Counted from the stretch's first letter, positions 29,262 to 39,118 are shown. The stretch is 64,000 nt of DNA from Bartonella sp. AU55XJBT (GCF_028618525.1 NZ_JAQITC010000008.1:42855-106854), one strand, 5' to 3'. Notes: generated by a model from the letters alone, not told the origin. Numbers and translations are program-made.

Positions 29262-31046
29262 TTAAACTACTGCGGCAGCATCAATCACACGTAGTTGTGG
29301 ATTGATCGTCCCATTCCAATAATTCAAACTAAGATGACCAGCCAAATGAATCATTTCACCAATATTTCTCGACAAAAAATCACCAAGCGATGTCCCTACA
29401 GCACGAAAAGCTATTCCTTGCAGTTTTTTTCCTTCCATATTAGATATAATGAGGCGCAGATGTCCTTTACCAACTTCAGATAGGTTTATTAATCGATGAG
29501 AGGGAAGAACAAAAACAGGTGTTGCATTCCCTGTCCCAAAAGGCCCTGCCTTTTCAAGCAACTCAAATAGTGCTTGATTAACACCGGAAGCAGAAAGGGA
29601 ACCGTCTATACTAAGAGACTTTTTTGCATGCAATTGCGAAACCATTACAGAAACTTTTTCTTCTAGCCATGTTCGAAAAATTTCAATTTTTGTCGATTGA
29701 ATTGTAATACCTGCTGCCATACTATGTCCCCCTCCTTTTTCTAATAAATTGAGTGTAACAGCCTCACGAACGAGTGCCCCTAAATCTATACCGCTAATTG
29801 AGCGTCCCGATCCTACGCCATTTCCATCTTCTTTCAATGCAATAGCAAAAACAGGACAAAAAAAACGCTCTTTAAGGCGGGAAGCAAGAATACCAATGAT
29901 CCCCGGATGCCATTCTTTATGAGAAATGACAAGTGACAACGGTGTTTCTTGATCTTGATAAAGAGAAGCAATATAAGACTCCGCCTGTGCTAATTGAATG
30001 TTCTCCATTTCTTGGCGTTCTTGGTTAAGTTGATTTAATTGTTCTGCTATTCTGTCCGCCTCATCTTTATCCTCACAACTGAGCAAACGTGCCCCCAAAG
30101 CTTGGTCGCCAATGCGCCCTCCTGCATTAATTCTAGGACCTAACAAAAAACCTAAATGAAAACTATTAAGCGGCTCGCCTATCCGTGCAACCTTTGTTAA
30201 AGCTGCCATCCCAAGATTATGCATAGAACGAGCGACTTGAAGTCCTTTCATCACAAAAGCACGGTTAACACCCTGCAATGGAACGACATCACATATGGTT
30301 GCCAAGGCAACAAGATCAAGCATACTGAGAAGATCAGGCAGCGGCCCTTTGAATTGTTTTTTTCGCAACAAGTGATGAACCCAAGCTAACGTAACAAAGA
30401 CAACACCTGCTGCACATAAATGCCCTTGTCCAGAAAAATCATCAGGGCGATTAGGATTAACAAGAGCAACGGCTTCTTGATGAACCTCTGACATTTGATG
30501 ATGATCTAAAATTACAACATCAGCACCTGAAAGCCTTGCTGCTTTGACGGCTTCTGAACTGTTCGCCCCACAATCAACAGTGATAATTAAACGGGCGCCT
30601 TCTTGCACAAGCATCCTCATTGCTTGTTCATTCGGTCCATAACCTTCAACAATACGATCAGGTATATAAATTTTAACTTCAATTCCAAAATAACGAAAAA
30701 AACGCGCTATAAGTGCCGACGAACAAGCACCATCCACGTCATAATCACCAAAAACAGCAACCTGTTCCTGATTGAGAAGAGCCCTTACGATACGCTCTGC
30801 TGCGCATTGCATATCGACAAAACTTTCTGGATCAGGCATGAGCGTACGCAATGTCGGATTAATAAAAGCAATAGCTTCAGTTTCATCCACGTCTCTTGCT
30901 GAAAGGACTCGCGCTAACTGATCAGGAAAACCAAATTTTTGAGAAATCGCACGTGCATTATTTATCCCTTGAATATCAAGAGCATCTAACCACGCCTGAC
31001 CACAAGCAGAAGATTCAACATTGAGAAAATAACGAGACAGCTGCAT
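29262..31046 (-). CDS. recJ: Single-strand-specific exonuclease RecJ
   Basis: A 5'-3' exonuclease for single-stranded DNA in recombination and mismatch repair. The 594-aa protein has the DHH phosphoesterase motifs in order: FGDYDVDGACS (about 98-108), TVDCGANS, LDHHQMSE and, further on, PRINAGGRIG. The DHHA1 motif GGGHSMAAG lies near residue 440, followed by the OB-like C-terminal domain. All metal-binding Asp/His residues are present. The ATG has no strong ribosome site in the bases before it. It is convergent with parE. Confidence 0.95.
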   Translation of the reverse strand: MQLSRYFLNVESSACGQAWLDALDIQGINNARAISQKFGFPDQLARVLSARDVDETEAIAFINPTLRTLMPDPESFVDMQCAAERIVRALLNQEQVAVFGDYDVDGACSSALIARFFRYFGIEVKIYIPDRIVEGYGPNEQAMRMLVQEGARLIITVDCGANSSEAVKAARLSGADVVILDHHQMSEVHQEAVALVNPNRPDDFSGQGHLCAAGVVFVTLAWVHHLLRKKQFKGPLPDLLSMLDLVALATICDVVPLQGVNRAFVMKGLQVARSMHNLGMAALTKVARIGEPLNSFHLGFLLGPRINAGGRIGDQALGARLLSCEDKDEADRIAEQLNQLNQERQEMENIQLAQAESYIASLYQDQETPLSLVISHKEWHPGIIGILASRLKERFFCPVFAIALKEDGNGVGSGRSISGIDLGALVREAVTLNLLEKGGGHSMAAGITIQSTKIEIFRTWLEEKVSVMVSQLHAKKSLSIDGSLSASGVNQALFELLEKAGPFGTGNATPVFVLPSHRLINLSEVGKGHLRLIISNMEGKKLQGIAFRAVGTSLGDFLSRNIGEMIHLAGHLSLNYWNGTINPQLRVIDAAAVV

Positions 31047-31210
31047 TACTATTTATTTTATAATGAAGATTAATAAAATACAATCATGTGTTAAAGACAA
31101 AATAGCCTTTTGCAACATTCACCCCCAAAAATGTACATAAGCACCTCCTCATAGGAGGTATCATAATACCTCACTTATAACATACTGTTTTATAAAGCTT
31201 TTATTTTCTC

Positions 31211-31237
31211 TTGACGTCAATCAAAAGACATTATATC
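31211..31237 (+). promoter_or_regulatory. Possible sigma-70 promoter of rplM-rpsI
   Basis: TTGACG at 31211-31216 and TATATC at 31232-31237 are 15 bases apart, shorter than the 17-base optimum, 104 bases before the rplM ATG. The perfect first five bases of the -35 make it the best candidate here. Confidence 0.4.
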
Positions 31238-31340
31238 AGAGTGAAGAGTGTGCGTTAGATATTTCGCTATGAGAACAATTTTCAACACACAACAATAAAG
31301 TTTCCCTCATGATAGAGGGCGTTAATTAAAGGATACTTCT

Positions 31341-31805
31341 ATGGCAACTTTTTCACAAAAGCCAACTGAAGTGGTGAAAAAATGGGTTATTATTGACGCA
31401 GAAAACCTTGTTTTAGGGCGTCTTGCTACATTTGTTGCAAACCGCTTACGGGGCAAACATAAAGCTACATTTACGCCACATGTTGATGATGGAGACAACG
31501 TTATTGTCATCAATGCTGATAAAATAGCTCTTACCGGTAAAAAATATACAGATAAAAAATATTATTGGCATACCGGCTATATTGGTGGAATCAAAGAGCG
31601 TACAGCGCGTCAGATTCTCGAAGGACGTTTTCCTGAACGCGTTGTTGAAAAAGCTGTAGAACGTATGATTCCGCGTGGTCCCCTTGGTCGCCGTCAATTG
31701 AAGAATCTCCGTGTTTATGCTGGAAGCCAACATCCGCATGAAGCACAACAGCCCGAGTCTCTTGACGTTAGTGCTTTAAACCGCAAAAACAAAAGGATTG
31801 CTTGA
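31341..31805 (+). CDS. rplM: Ribosomal protein L13
   Basis: A large-subunit protein that binds 23S rRNA early in assembly. The 154-aa protein has the family motifs [15 protein letters not shown], near the N-terminus, and [19 protein letters not shown] in the C-terminal half. AAAGGA lies nine bases before the ATG. It forms the usual two-gene operon with rpsI, whose start follows its stop by two bases. Confidence 0.98.
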   Translation: MATFSQKPTEVVKKWVIIDAENLVLGRLATFVANRLRGKHKATFTPHVDDGDNVIVINADKIALTGKKYTDKKYYWHTGYIGGIKERTARQILEGRFPERVVEKAVERMIPRGPLGRRQLKNLRVYAGSQHPHEAQQPESLDVSALNRKNKRIA

Positions 31806-31807
31806 TT

Positions 31808-32293
31808 ATGGCTGAAATTAATTCTCTTGCTGAGCTCAGTGTCATAACAAATACTGTAGAAGCTCATGAAAATGTCGCTCCTGTCCATGTACAAAAGCTT
31901 GATTCACAAGGGCGTGCCTATGCAACAGGAAAACGTAAAGATGCTGTTGCTCGTGTATGGATTAAACCAGGTTCTGGAAAAATTACCATTAACAACAAAG
32001 AATTTGACAAATATTTTGCTCGTCCTGTTTTGAGAATGATTCTTCGTCAACCAATTGTTGCAACAAATAGGGATACCCAATTTGATATTATTGCAACCGT
32101 TGCAGGTGGTGGTCTTTCTGGACAAGCTGGTGCAGTACGTCATGGTATTTCCAAAGCTTTAACTTATTATGAACCAGAACTTCGCCCAATTTTGAAAAAA
32201 GGGGGATTTCTTACCCGCGATAGTCGTGTCGTTGAACGTAAAAAATACGGTAAAGCGAAAGCGCGTCGTTCTTTCCAGTTTTCGAAGCGTTAA
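31808..32293 (+). CDS. rpsI: Ribosomal protein S9
   Basis: A small-subunit protein whose C-terminal tail reaches the P-site tRNA. From ATG 31808 the product is 161 aa; an in-frame TTG at 31802 overlaps the rplM stop and is less likely. An N-terminal extension of about 30 residues precedes the core that begins at [17 protein letters not shown]. The end has the universal [15 protein letters not shown] with the terminal Lys-Arg. It is followed by a strong terminator. Confidence 0.98.
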   Translation: MAEINSLAELSVITNTVEAHENVAPVHVQKLDSQGRAYATGKRKDAVARVWIKPGSGKITINNKEFDKYFARPVLRMILRQPIVATNRDTQFDIIATVAGGGLSGQAGAVRHGISKALTYYEPELRPILKKGGFLTRDSRVVERKKYGKAKARRSFQFSKR

Positions 32294-32596
32294 TTTCAAT
32301 ATTTGTGCAATACATAGATATAGAGCCCCGTTTTCATCGGGGCTTTTTTCGTTCTGATAAAACAGACTTTTAGATCAATGTAGGAATAAATCTATACCAC
32401 TTAAAAGAAAACAAGAGTGCAAAAAACCACTTCTCTTAAAACAAAAACTAAAAAATCAAAATTTCCTTTCGATTTTTCAAGTCTGTTTTGGTAACTTAAA
32501 TATATCCACCTGCTAAAGTACAAAAATACTTGCACAATAACTTTAGCGATCTCATACGCTTTTCAACGTCTTTTTCTATCATCACGTAACAAATCT
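32294..32596. other. Spacer rpsI-divK
   Basis: 300 bases between convergent genes with the rpsI terminator at its start. Nothing else is recognisable. Confidence 0.5.
32324..32350 (+). terminator. Intrinsic terminator of rplM-rpsI
   Basis: A six-base GC stem (GCCCCG / CGGGGC, 32325-32343) with a seven-base loop is followed by TTTTTT. It lies 31 bases after the rpsI stop. Confidence 0.9.
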
Positions 32597-32962
32597 TTAG
32601 TCCACAAAATGCTTTACCATTGTGATAAAATGAGGGACAGAAATAGGCTTTGACATATATTCTTCACATCCACTGGCACGAATTCGTTCCTCGTCTCCCT
32701 TCATAGCAAAAGCTGTTACAGCAACAACAGGGATTGATCTCAGTTCCTCATCTTCTTTTAATTGTTTAATAACATCTATTCCAGAGACCTCTGGCAACTG
32801 AATATCCACAAGGATAAGAGATGGCATCGATGAACGCGCCAAATCTAATGCCATAAGACCATTCCTTGTTTCAACGGTTTCATAGCCACTCGCTTCTACA
32901 AGATCACGGAATAACTTCATATTAAGCTCATTATCTTCCACGATCATGACTTTCTTTGACAT
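32597..32962 (-). CDS. divK: Single-domain response regulator DivK
   Basis: DivK is a CheY-like receiver without output domain that, when phosphorylated, acts on the DivJ/PleC kinases to set CtrA activity and the alphaproteobacterial cell cycle. From ATG 32962, preceded by GGAG, the protein is 121 aa. The acidic pocket (VEDNE), the phospho-acceptor Asp in ILVDIQLPE (about residue 53), the [10 protein letters not shown] switch and MSKPIS with the conserved lysine are all present. The open frame runs on upstream for 18 codons without initiation signals. No pleD follows downstream, where it often lies in relatives. A degenerate copy of its 5' end lies about 1 kb upstream. Confidence 0.93.
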   Translation of the reverse strand: MSKKVMIVEDNELNMKLFRDLVEASGYETVETRNGLMALDLARSSMPSLILVDIQLPEVSGIDVIKQLKEDEELRSIPVVAVTAFAMKGDEERIRASGCEEYMSKPISVPHFITMVKHFVD

Positions 32963-33523
32963 TCGTATAACTCCGCCCTTCTCAGATAAAATAAAGAAAT
33001 AGAAATGAATCCACATTCTCTTTGCTTAAGATAAAATGATAAAAAAAATTGTAAACTACAAAGAGACGAAAAGCTTCTAATAAAAGAATTTTTACGAATA
33101 TTTATAAGACGCATCACTATGCTTTTTCAGTTCATTAAAAAGAAAATCCACAATAATCATGATTGTATGACTCTGTGTTTTTTAAGTGAATACACAAAGT
33201 TTATGGGTATCTCAATTAAAGCATATGCATTTTCATCATAGAAAAAATATCAACTACAAACTTAGTTCAAATGCATATTTTGAAGATAAAAAAATTAATT
33301 AACTTTAAAAAGCAGCTAATTATTTAAATTTAATCCCCCCTACACTGCCATCCTACAAACAATATCTTAACGATATAAAAGGATAAATTTATCAATATTA
33401 TTAAGTATGAAAATTAAATAACAGAATAATTTAAAGTTCATCAAGGATTAATAGCCCCATGTGCTTCGAATATAAGAAGTAAATGCTCTTTGACTTGGCG
33501 TTTGGTGATGGATTAGGGGCTCT
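32963..33523. other. Upstream region of divK
   Basis: About 560 AT-rich bases that should hold the divK promoter. The part up to about 33300 is duplicated in degenerate form at about 34080-34400. No gene is visible. Confidence 0.5.
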
Positions 33524-33850
33524 CTAGTAAACAAGTATTACAAAATACGCAATTAAACCAAAAGTCGCTGCCTCCATTCCCATTAAACCAGCTACTTTCT
33601 GGACATTTTTTTCAACGCTTTGTCCTACAAATTGACTCATAATTGCATTAATAGTTTTAATAACTCCATTTTCTTGTTTCATGGCAGAAATAAAACCAGT
33701 GTTTTGAAATCCACCATTCACAGAATGAGCATTTGCTCCTAAAACCTGTGAAAAAAAATAAATCCAAATTTTTACATCACAACATAAAAAAATATTACTC
33801 TATTGTATTTCGCCATTAAAACATAATGAATTTTTCTCATTGTATGTCGA
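33524..33850 (-). pseudogene. Broken small exported protein gene
   Basis: A frame encoding about 66 residues with a C-terminal hydrophobic segment (MEAATFGLIAYFVILVY) opens from GTG 33721. Reading upstream in the same frame gives a signal-peptide-like end (FSQVLGANAHS), and in the neighbouring frame an ATG near 33840 begins MRKIHYVLMAKYN. A single-base shift near 33765 would fuse both into one exported protein of about 100 residues with a signal peptide and one membrane helix. The size and layout recall small pilin or entry-exclusion proteins, but I cannot assign a family. Confidence 0.4.
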
Positions 33851-33929
33851 GAAGAAAGAGCTAAGCGAGTAAAAGTTAGCGTAAGCACAAATTTAGTTTT
33901 TTGATTGCAAAAGCAAAATCAGATGAGAT

Positions 33930-34400
33930 AATAATGGCTTTAATGAATAGACCAATTTTAATCCACAAAGCCATTAAAACATTTCAACGGTTTTATGGCC
34001 TTTTGTTTCTAGAGAATTGCGAAATAACCTCAGTTTAAGTTCGTTATCTTCCACGATCATGATTTTTGATATTGATATAACTTCACCCTTCTCAGATAAA
34101 AGAGAGAAATAGATAATGAATACATTCACTCTCTACCCAAAATAAAATAAATAAAAATATAAACCATAAAAAACTCAATAACATTTAATAAAAGTATTTC
34201 GTCACAAATAATTGTAATTCTCAGCATTATATTTCTTCAGTTTATAAAAATGAAATCCACCATAGCCGTAAAATTGTTATCGTATATTTTTTAAGTGAAT
34301 ATGCAAAATTCATGAATATCCAATAATATCCATATTTTCATCGTAGAAAAGCTATCAATCACAAAATTTACCTCAAATACGCATTTTAAAGAGGAAACAA
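33930..34400 (-). pseudogene. Degenerate duplicate of the divK 5' region
   Basis: The stretch around 34040-34110 matches 32930-33000 over runs such as TTATCTTCCACGATCATGA and CCCTTCTCAGATAAA, and weaker similarity continues to both sides. The copy covers roughly the first 50 codons of divK and about 330 bases of upstream DNA. The start codon has changed (the complement reads TAT where divK has CAT, so ATA) and the frame is damaged, so it cannot encode a receiver. Confidence 0.75.
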
Positions 34401-34721
34401 CTCAACTAAATTTGATATGCATAGATTTTTTGATCTGTAAGCAATCGATAGTCTATATATCTAATCAAAAATTTATTCTTATAATCTTATGTTGTCTTAA
34501 ACGCTTTTGGCATCAAACTGCCATCTAACTCAAATAAACTTGATCTAAAATCGAGCCATTATCTCTGGCTTTTGTTCTCCCTTACTAACAGCTGTGATAA
34601 CATGCCAATATCACTCGTCAATATATCTAACAAAAAACACCTCTGTATAAATTTTACATGCCTTATAGCGTCAGCATAAATAACAAAATATTTTACGGCA
34701 CAATAAAATTATTCGCTCAAT

Positions 34722-34761
34722 TTTTTATTTTTATACATCAGGTTTTTATTTTTATACATCA
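34722..34761. repeat. 19-bp direct repeat, period 21
   Basis: TTTTTATTTTTATACATCA occurs at 34722-34740 and 34743-34761, just after the last gene of the ABC-2 exporter operon. It is probably a slippage product. Confidence 0.75.
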
Positions 34762-34775
34762 AGCAGAGTTTTACA

Positions 34776-35564
34776 TTATCCCCCTAATCCATTAAATTTA
34801 CGCATTGTTTTCTTATAGACGATAACAGTCATAGCAATGGAAAGAAAAGTGCTCAGCAGAAGATATCCGATATTCCATTCATTTTTACCAAGTAGGAGTG
34901 ACACTGGGAGAGAAGCAGAAAAAGCTAGGGGTTGCAGAAATAGCAACCATTTTACAAGATTTAAGGGATAAATTGCTATGGGGATAAAGGAAAGTTGGTA
35001 CAGCATTGCATGAAAATAGGCAACGGGCATCTTACGGCTAGTTATGAATGTTATAAAGTTGAACATCATGAAAAAACAGAGATTAACGATAAAAACACAA
35101 ATGATTGCAACGATAAAAGAAAACCATTTCAGCTTTATCTCTGACATATCTGGTAGTGAGACAAATGAATAAACACTCACACAAACAATAAAGAACTTGA
35201 TCAAATAAAGAGGCTTACACCAGCCAAACAGGATTAACAGCCAAATTGAAACTGGCTTTGTCAGATAAACTTCAATTTTCCCTTTTGCAACTTTTTCAAA
35301 AAATGTTTCAATAGAAGTGGTGAAAATATTCAAAAATATCCCAAGCAAAATGAAAACAACAAAGATAAGATGAATTTCATCTCTTCTATAGTTCCCAATG
35401 CTATCTGAAAAGCAAGAGATTTTGTCAATAAAGATGAATTGAATAAAATAATAGCACAGAGAAAGAATAAATTCTCCCGTGAAATTTTTACCGTAAACAA
35501 TTTGTCGGCGCACATTCATGCTGATAAAGTAAAGGATTGTTTTCACCTCATCCCCCTGCTCCAT
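34776..35564 (-). CDS. ABC-2-type permease, subunit 2
   Basis: A 262-aa inner-membrane protein with six predicted helices in the ABC-2 (DUF990-like) style. The marker is FFEKVAKGKIEVYLTKPVS about residues 88-106, the cytoplasmic loop that also occurs in its partner (VKEGKLEVYLTKPFS). It is the last of three overlapping genes: its start overlaps the 3' end of the sister permease by 17 bases. The pair should form the heterodimeric channel of an exporter of unknown substrate. Confidence 0.85.
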   Translation of the reverse strand: MEQGDEVKTILYFISMNVRRQIVYGKNFTGEFILSLCYYFIQFIFIDKISCFSDSIGNYRRDEIHLIFVVFILLGIFLNIFTTSIETFFEKVAKGKIEVYLTKPVSIWLLILFGWCKPLYLIKFFIVCVSVYSFVSLPDMSEIKLKWFSFIVAIICVFIVNLCFFMMFNFITFITSRKMPVAYFHAMLYQLSFIPIAIYPLNLVKWLLFLQPLAFSASLPVSLLLGKNEWNIGYLLLSTFLSIAMTVIVYKKTMRKFNGLGG

Positions 35565-36387
35565 GATAGGCTTTCATTCCTTTTTTCCAAGCAATATGAA
35601 TGAAGAATAAAAGACTCAAAATATACAAAACACTCCCCACAATAAATTGCTCGAACACTTTTAGATCATGCGTGGAAAGAAATTCGGCAGGAGCTGATAT
35701 GGTAAAACGATAAGGATTAAACTGCATCAATGGAATGAGCCATGTTGGCCAAAAAGAGGGAGGCAGAAGAGTGCCACCAAGAAGGGCTGAACTAAGAATA
35801 CTAAAAGAAAGCAAGATATTGTATTCAATTACCCAAAAACTTAATAAGGCAATGGCAAAGGAGAGAAAAAAGCACAGCAATTGCGAGAAAACAATAATAA
35901 GAAAAAATAACAGGAAAGCTATAAGCAATCCTAAAATATTCTCAGAGGATAAACTAAGCTTTACAGCAAAGATAGCGAGTAAGGGCATAACATAGAGCAC
36001 ACTTTCACCTAAAAAGATAAACAGCATTTGCATCATGTAACTGAATGGTTTGGTGAGATAGACTTCTAACTTCCCTTCTTTAACATGCTGAGAGAAAGAT
36101 TGAATGACGCCATAACCATTATTTAAGCGTGAGAAAATTAAGGCAAAGGCATAATAATATATCATATCATGAAAACCAAAACCGTTTATGCTATTGCTTG
36201 TGTCAGAAAAAAGTGCATTCCACAACAGCAGTTGAATCACAAAGGGTGAGAGTGTCCCCATAACAATATCGGTAAAAAACATTGCTCTGTCACTAAGGAT
36301 CGTGAGCAATCCATTCTTGGCAAAGAGCAAGAGAGCAAAGCAATGGTTAGAGAAATTCTTTAAATTTAACACGGAGCATCTCTTCAA
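35548..36387 (-). CDS. ABC-2-type permease, subunit 1
   Basis: A 279-aa membrane protein with about six helices and the family loop FSQHVKEGKLEVYLTKPFSY (near residues 98-117). C-terminal segments GGTLLPPSFWPTWL and QFNPYRFTIS are typical of this ABC-2 subfamily. Its start overlaps the upstream ATPase gene by 41 bases and its end overlaps the sister permease, so all three are translationally coupled. A later start is possible because the first 20 residues are poorly hydrophobic. Confidence 0.85.
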   Translation of the reverse strand: MKRCSVLNLKNFSNHCFALLLFAKNGLLTILSDRAMFFTDIVMGTLSPFVIQLLLWNALFSDTSNSINGFGFHDMIYYYAFALIFSRLNNGYGVIQSFSQHVKEGKLEVYLTKPFSYMMQMLFIFLGESVLYVMPLLAIFAVKLSLSSENILGLLIAFLLFFLIIVFSQLLCFFLSFAIALLSFWVIEYNILLSFSILSSALLGGTLLPPSFWPTWLIPLMQFNPYRFTISAPAEFLSTHDLKVFEQFIVGSVLYILSLLFFIHIAWKKGMKAYHGAGG

Positions 36388-37366
36388 GTGAGGGAGTGGA
36401 TACAGAGAAAGGACAGTTAAGTTTTATTGCAATTTCCCTAATAAAACGTGGCACATCTTCACGCGAGAGTGAAATCTCCAATGTACATTTTTCATCATTA
36501 AAGTGTTTCTCTTTTAAAGGAATGGATAATTTTATTGCTAGTTCATCAATGTCCTTTATAAGCGTTGAAGCTGTTGATAAATGTTCACAAGAAAGCATTA
36601 TTCTTACACTTGAGGGGATCATCTCTTTCAACGTATCAATAGCGCCATGAAACTGTTTTTTTCCTTTATGCAAAAGAAGAATATCATCAACGTAACCATC
36701 GATATCTCCCATGTCATGACTGGTGATGATGTATCCAATAGCTTGCTCTTTTTTGAGTTTTTTAAGCAGCTCCCTGATTTCATGTTTGGAGGTAATATCA
36801 AGACCAATCGTTGGCTCATCGAGAAACAATAATTGGGGTCTAAAGGACAAATTAAATGCTAATTCGCTTTTTACTCTCTCACCAAGGCTTAACATACGAA
36901 CGGGTTTATCCATGATGTACTCAATGTTCAAGAGCTCCGTAATTTCTTTAAGATCGCGGTGAAAAGAGCTCGCTTCAAGACCATATAAAGGGAGAGCCAT
37001 TTCCAAACTATAGCGTAGGGGTAAATCCCACCACAAGCAATTTTTGTGACCAAAGACCACACCCAGAGACTTGAACAGATTTTTTGGGGCGTTATAGGGA
37101 TTAACTCCTAAGACTTTAACATCTCCCTCATCAGCAGTTTGTATGCCAGAAAGTATTTTAATCAATGTTGATTTGCCCGCTCCGTTAGGACCAACGATTG
37201 CGAGTGCTTGCCCTGAAAACAAGGTAAAACTGATCTCTTTTAGCGCCTGATATTTTGCATAAGTAGGCTTGAAAAGAGAAAACACTTTATTGGTAAAACC
37301 CGTTGCATTGTTTATGCTGCAGTATATTTTTGAGACGCTCTTAACGTCAATCAATAATGATCCCAT
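36347..37366 (-). CDS. ABC-2 exporter ATP-binding protein
   Basis: The 339-aa ATPase of the three-gene exporter. Walker A is GPNGAGKST at residues 59-67, the signature is LSLGERVKSELA, a common variant of LSGGQ in this subgroup, Walker B is LLFLDEPTIGLD and the switch histidine is in ITSHDMGDI. An extra C-terminal domain of about 100 residues follows the nucleotide-binding domain, as in the multidrug/polysaccharide YhaQ-NatA type. The substrate is unknown; the operon carries no accessory enzyme that would reveal it. It has a possible GGAG-like ribosome site before the ATG. Confidence 0.9.
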   Translation of the reverse strand: MGSLLIDVKSVSKIYCSINNATGFTNKVFSLFKPTYAKYQALKEISFTLFSGQALAIVGPNGAGKSTLIKILSGIQTADEGDVKVLGVNPYNAPKNLFKSLGVVFGHKNCLWWDLPLRYSLEMALPLYGLEASSFHRDLKEITELLNIEYIMDKPVRMLSLGERVKSELAFNLSFRPQLLFLDEPTIGLDITSKHEIRELLKKLKKEQAIGYIITSHDMGDIDGYVDDILLLHKGKKQFHGAIDTLKEMIPSSVRIMLSCEHLSTASTLIKDIDELAIKLSIPLKEKHFNDEKCTLEISLSREDVPRFIREIAIKLNCPFSVSTPSLEEMLRVKFKEFL

Positions 37367-38134
37367 CAGTCACTCCTCATTTCAACTTATTATCCCTTCT
37401 TGGAACATTTCTACAATCTTTGAATATTTGTTTTTTCACTGGAAAGAACAAACGTATTCAAACCTTCTTTAAAACACTAAAACGCACCTGATGCTTTCTC
37501 TCCAATTTTCAATATGGCACATATGATGAATTTACTTCAATGAAGCGCTAAGACTCTAAAAACTTTTTTCTTCTTTTGTAGAAGATAATCTTTCAGAAAA
37601 ACGAACAGAAGAATAATTGATCATTGAAAGGAGCACTTTGCTCATAAGTTCTCATTGTATAAGCAAAGGTACGAACCATAAATCTATAAATATACCAAAC
37701 CCCACCGCTAATAGGATAAACTTCCTTGAAAACAATAATTTGTTGAGAATCTGCTCCCCCTAAGAGTTTCTGTAAAAGTCCTCAATTATTTCCCATGAAA
37801 AAATCAAAAATTGCCATTACTTTTTCAGTCAATATCCTTCAGATTTTATCTCATTCATCTTCCTTAACAAACATGCCTTCCCAATATATGACCTCTTTAG
37901 ATAATGCAAAGGAACAGCTTCATAAGCCCAGATTATTAAAGATATACCCTATCCAGAAATAACAATACAATCAAATAAAAAACTGTAGGAAGAAAATTTA
38001 TGATATTTGAAAATTCATTACTCAAAAACACAATTTTCTTATAGCGATTACTAAGGCTCTTTACAATACCCTCTCCATCTTAATCAAATTTATAGACAAA
38101 ATTTGCACCAACCAAAAAAACAAATAAAGATAAA
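37367..38134. other. Spacer upstream of the ABC-2 operon
   Basis: About 770 bases that should carry the operon's promoter. A 55-codon frame on the plus strand (37795-37962, starting MKKSKIAITFSV) is the only open frame of note; its start looks like a short signal peptide, but nothing else supports it. Confidence 0.45.
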
Positions 38135-39118
38135 TTATTCTGTTTCAGCATCACGCTCATTAAAAGACAAAAGATTAAAACTTTGGACCATATGAGGAGG
38201 TAAAGGTGCAACAATATCCAGTATGCCTCCTGAAGGATGAGGAATACGAATACGACGTGCATGAAGGTGAAGGCGGTTTTGTATGCCTCCTGGTAATGTC
38301 CAATTACTATCAGAAAAAAAATACTTTGAATCGCCAATGATAGGATGATCCATATGGGCAGCATGCACACGGAGCTGATGTGTTCTCCCCGTATAAGGTT
38401 CCATTTCAAGCCACGAAAGAGCCCGCCCACGCGACTCTAAAACGCGGTAGTAGGAAACTGCATGATGTGAATCCGGCTCTCCATGGTCACAAACACGCAT
38501 TTTGTCACCTTGTGCGGTTATTTCCTTAACCATCCATGTCGAGATTTTGTCCTGTTTTTTTTTAGGAACACCCCGAACCAACGCCCAATAAGTCTTTTTT
38601 GTTTCCCGTTCTCTAAAAGCAGCTGTTAAGGCCTGCGCAGCTCCCCTAGAGCGGGCAACAATAAGCACCCCTGATGTCTCACGATCAAGACGATGAACCA
38701 AACGCGGCTTTTCACCTTTTTTATTGCGCCATACCTCAAGCATACTGTCTATATGACGAGTTAAACCAGAGCCTCCTTGTACAGCAAGGCCTGCTGGTTT
38801 GTTAAAAACAAAGACCTTTGGGTCTTCATAAAGCAGCATTTTTTTCAAAACAGTTCCATCATCTTTCCCACGAAGTGTTTTATCCGTTATTGGAAGACTT
38901 ATCGTATCATCAAGAGGGAGAGGTGGAACACGAACAGACTGTCCCATACAAAGACGCGTATCGGCTTTAACACGTCCACCATCAACCCGTATCTGGCCAG
39001 AACGCAACAATTTTTGTAAAGCTCCAAATCCCAGTCCTGGATAATGCACTTTAAACCAACGGTCTAAACGCATTCCATTTTCGTCTGTCTCAACCTTTTT
39101 TATTTCAACACCTGCCAT
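38135..39118 (-). CDS. RluC-family 23S rRNA pseudouridine synthase
   Basis: Isomerises uridine to pseudouridine in RNA. The 327-aa protein has an N-terminal S4 RNA-binding domain (about residues 14-75, with RLDRWFKVHYPGLGFGALQK in its first half) and a catalytic domain with the Asp-bearing motif LVHRLDRETSGVLIVA, then EPYTGRTHQLRVHAAHM. These order it with RluC/RluD; the extended S4 lead and length fit RluC, which modifies three uridines of 23S rRNA, but the exact target cannot be read from sequence. It is monocistronic. Confidence 0.9.
   Translation of the reverse strand: MAGVEIKKVETDENGMRLDRWFKVHYPGLGFGALQKLLRSGQIRVDGGRVKADTRLCMGQSVRVPPLPLDDTISLPITDKTLRGKDDGTVLKKMLLYEDPKVFVFNKPAGLAVQGGSGLTRHIDSMLEVWRNKKGEKPRLVHRLDRETSGVLIVARSRGAAQALTAAFRERETKKTYWALVRGVPKKKQDKISTWMVKEITAQGDKMRVCDHGEPDSHHAVSYYRVLESRGRALSWLEMEPYTGRTHQLRVHAAHMDHPIIGDSKYFFSDSNWTLPGGIQNRLHLHARRIRIPHPSGGILDIVAPLPPHMVQSFNLLSFNERDAETE

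Larger units (their letters stand above)
33851..34775. other. Decayed region with degenerate divK copy
   Basis: About 925 bases. The stretch from about 33930 to 34400 is a degenerate copy of the 5' part of divK plus its upstream region, in the same orientation. The remainder is AT-rich with no gene. Confidence 0.55.

Noticed and set aside
38080..38430. Hydrophobic frame overlapping the end of the pseudouridine synthase gene
   Set aside because: It is the same strand in a different frame inside a well-supported gene; the hydrophobicity is a codon artefact.
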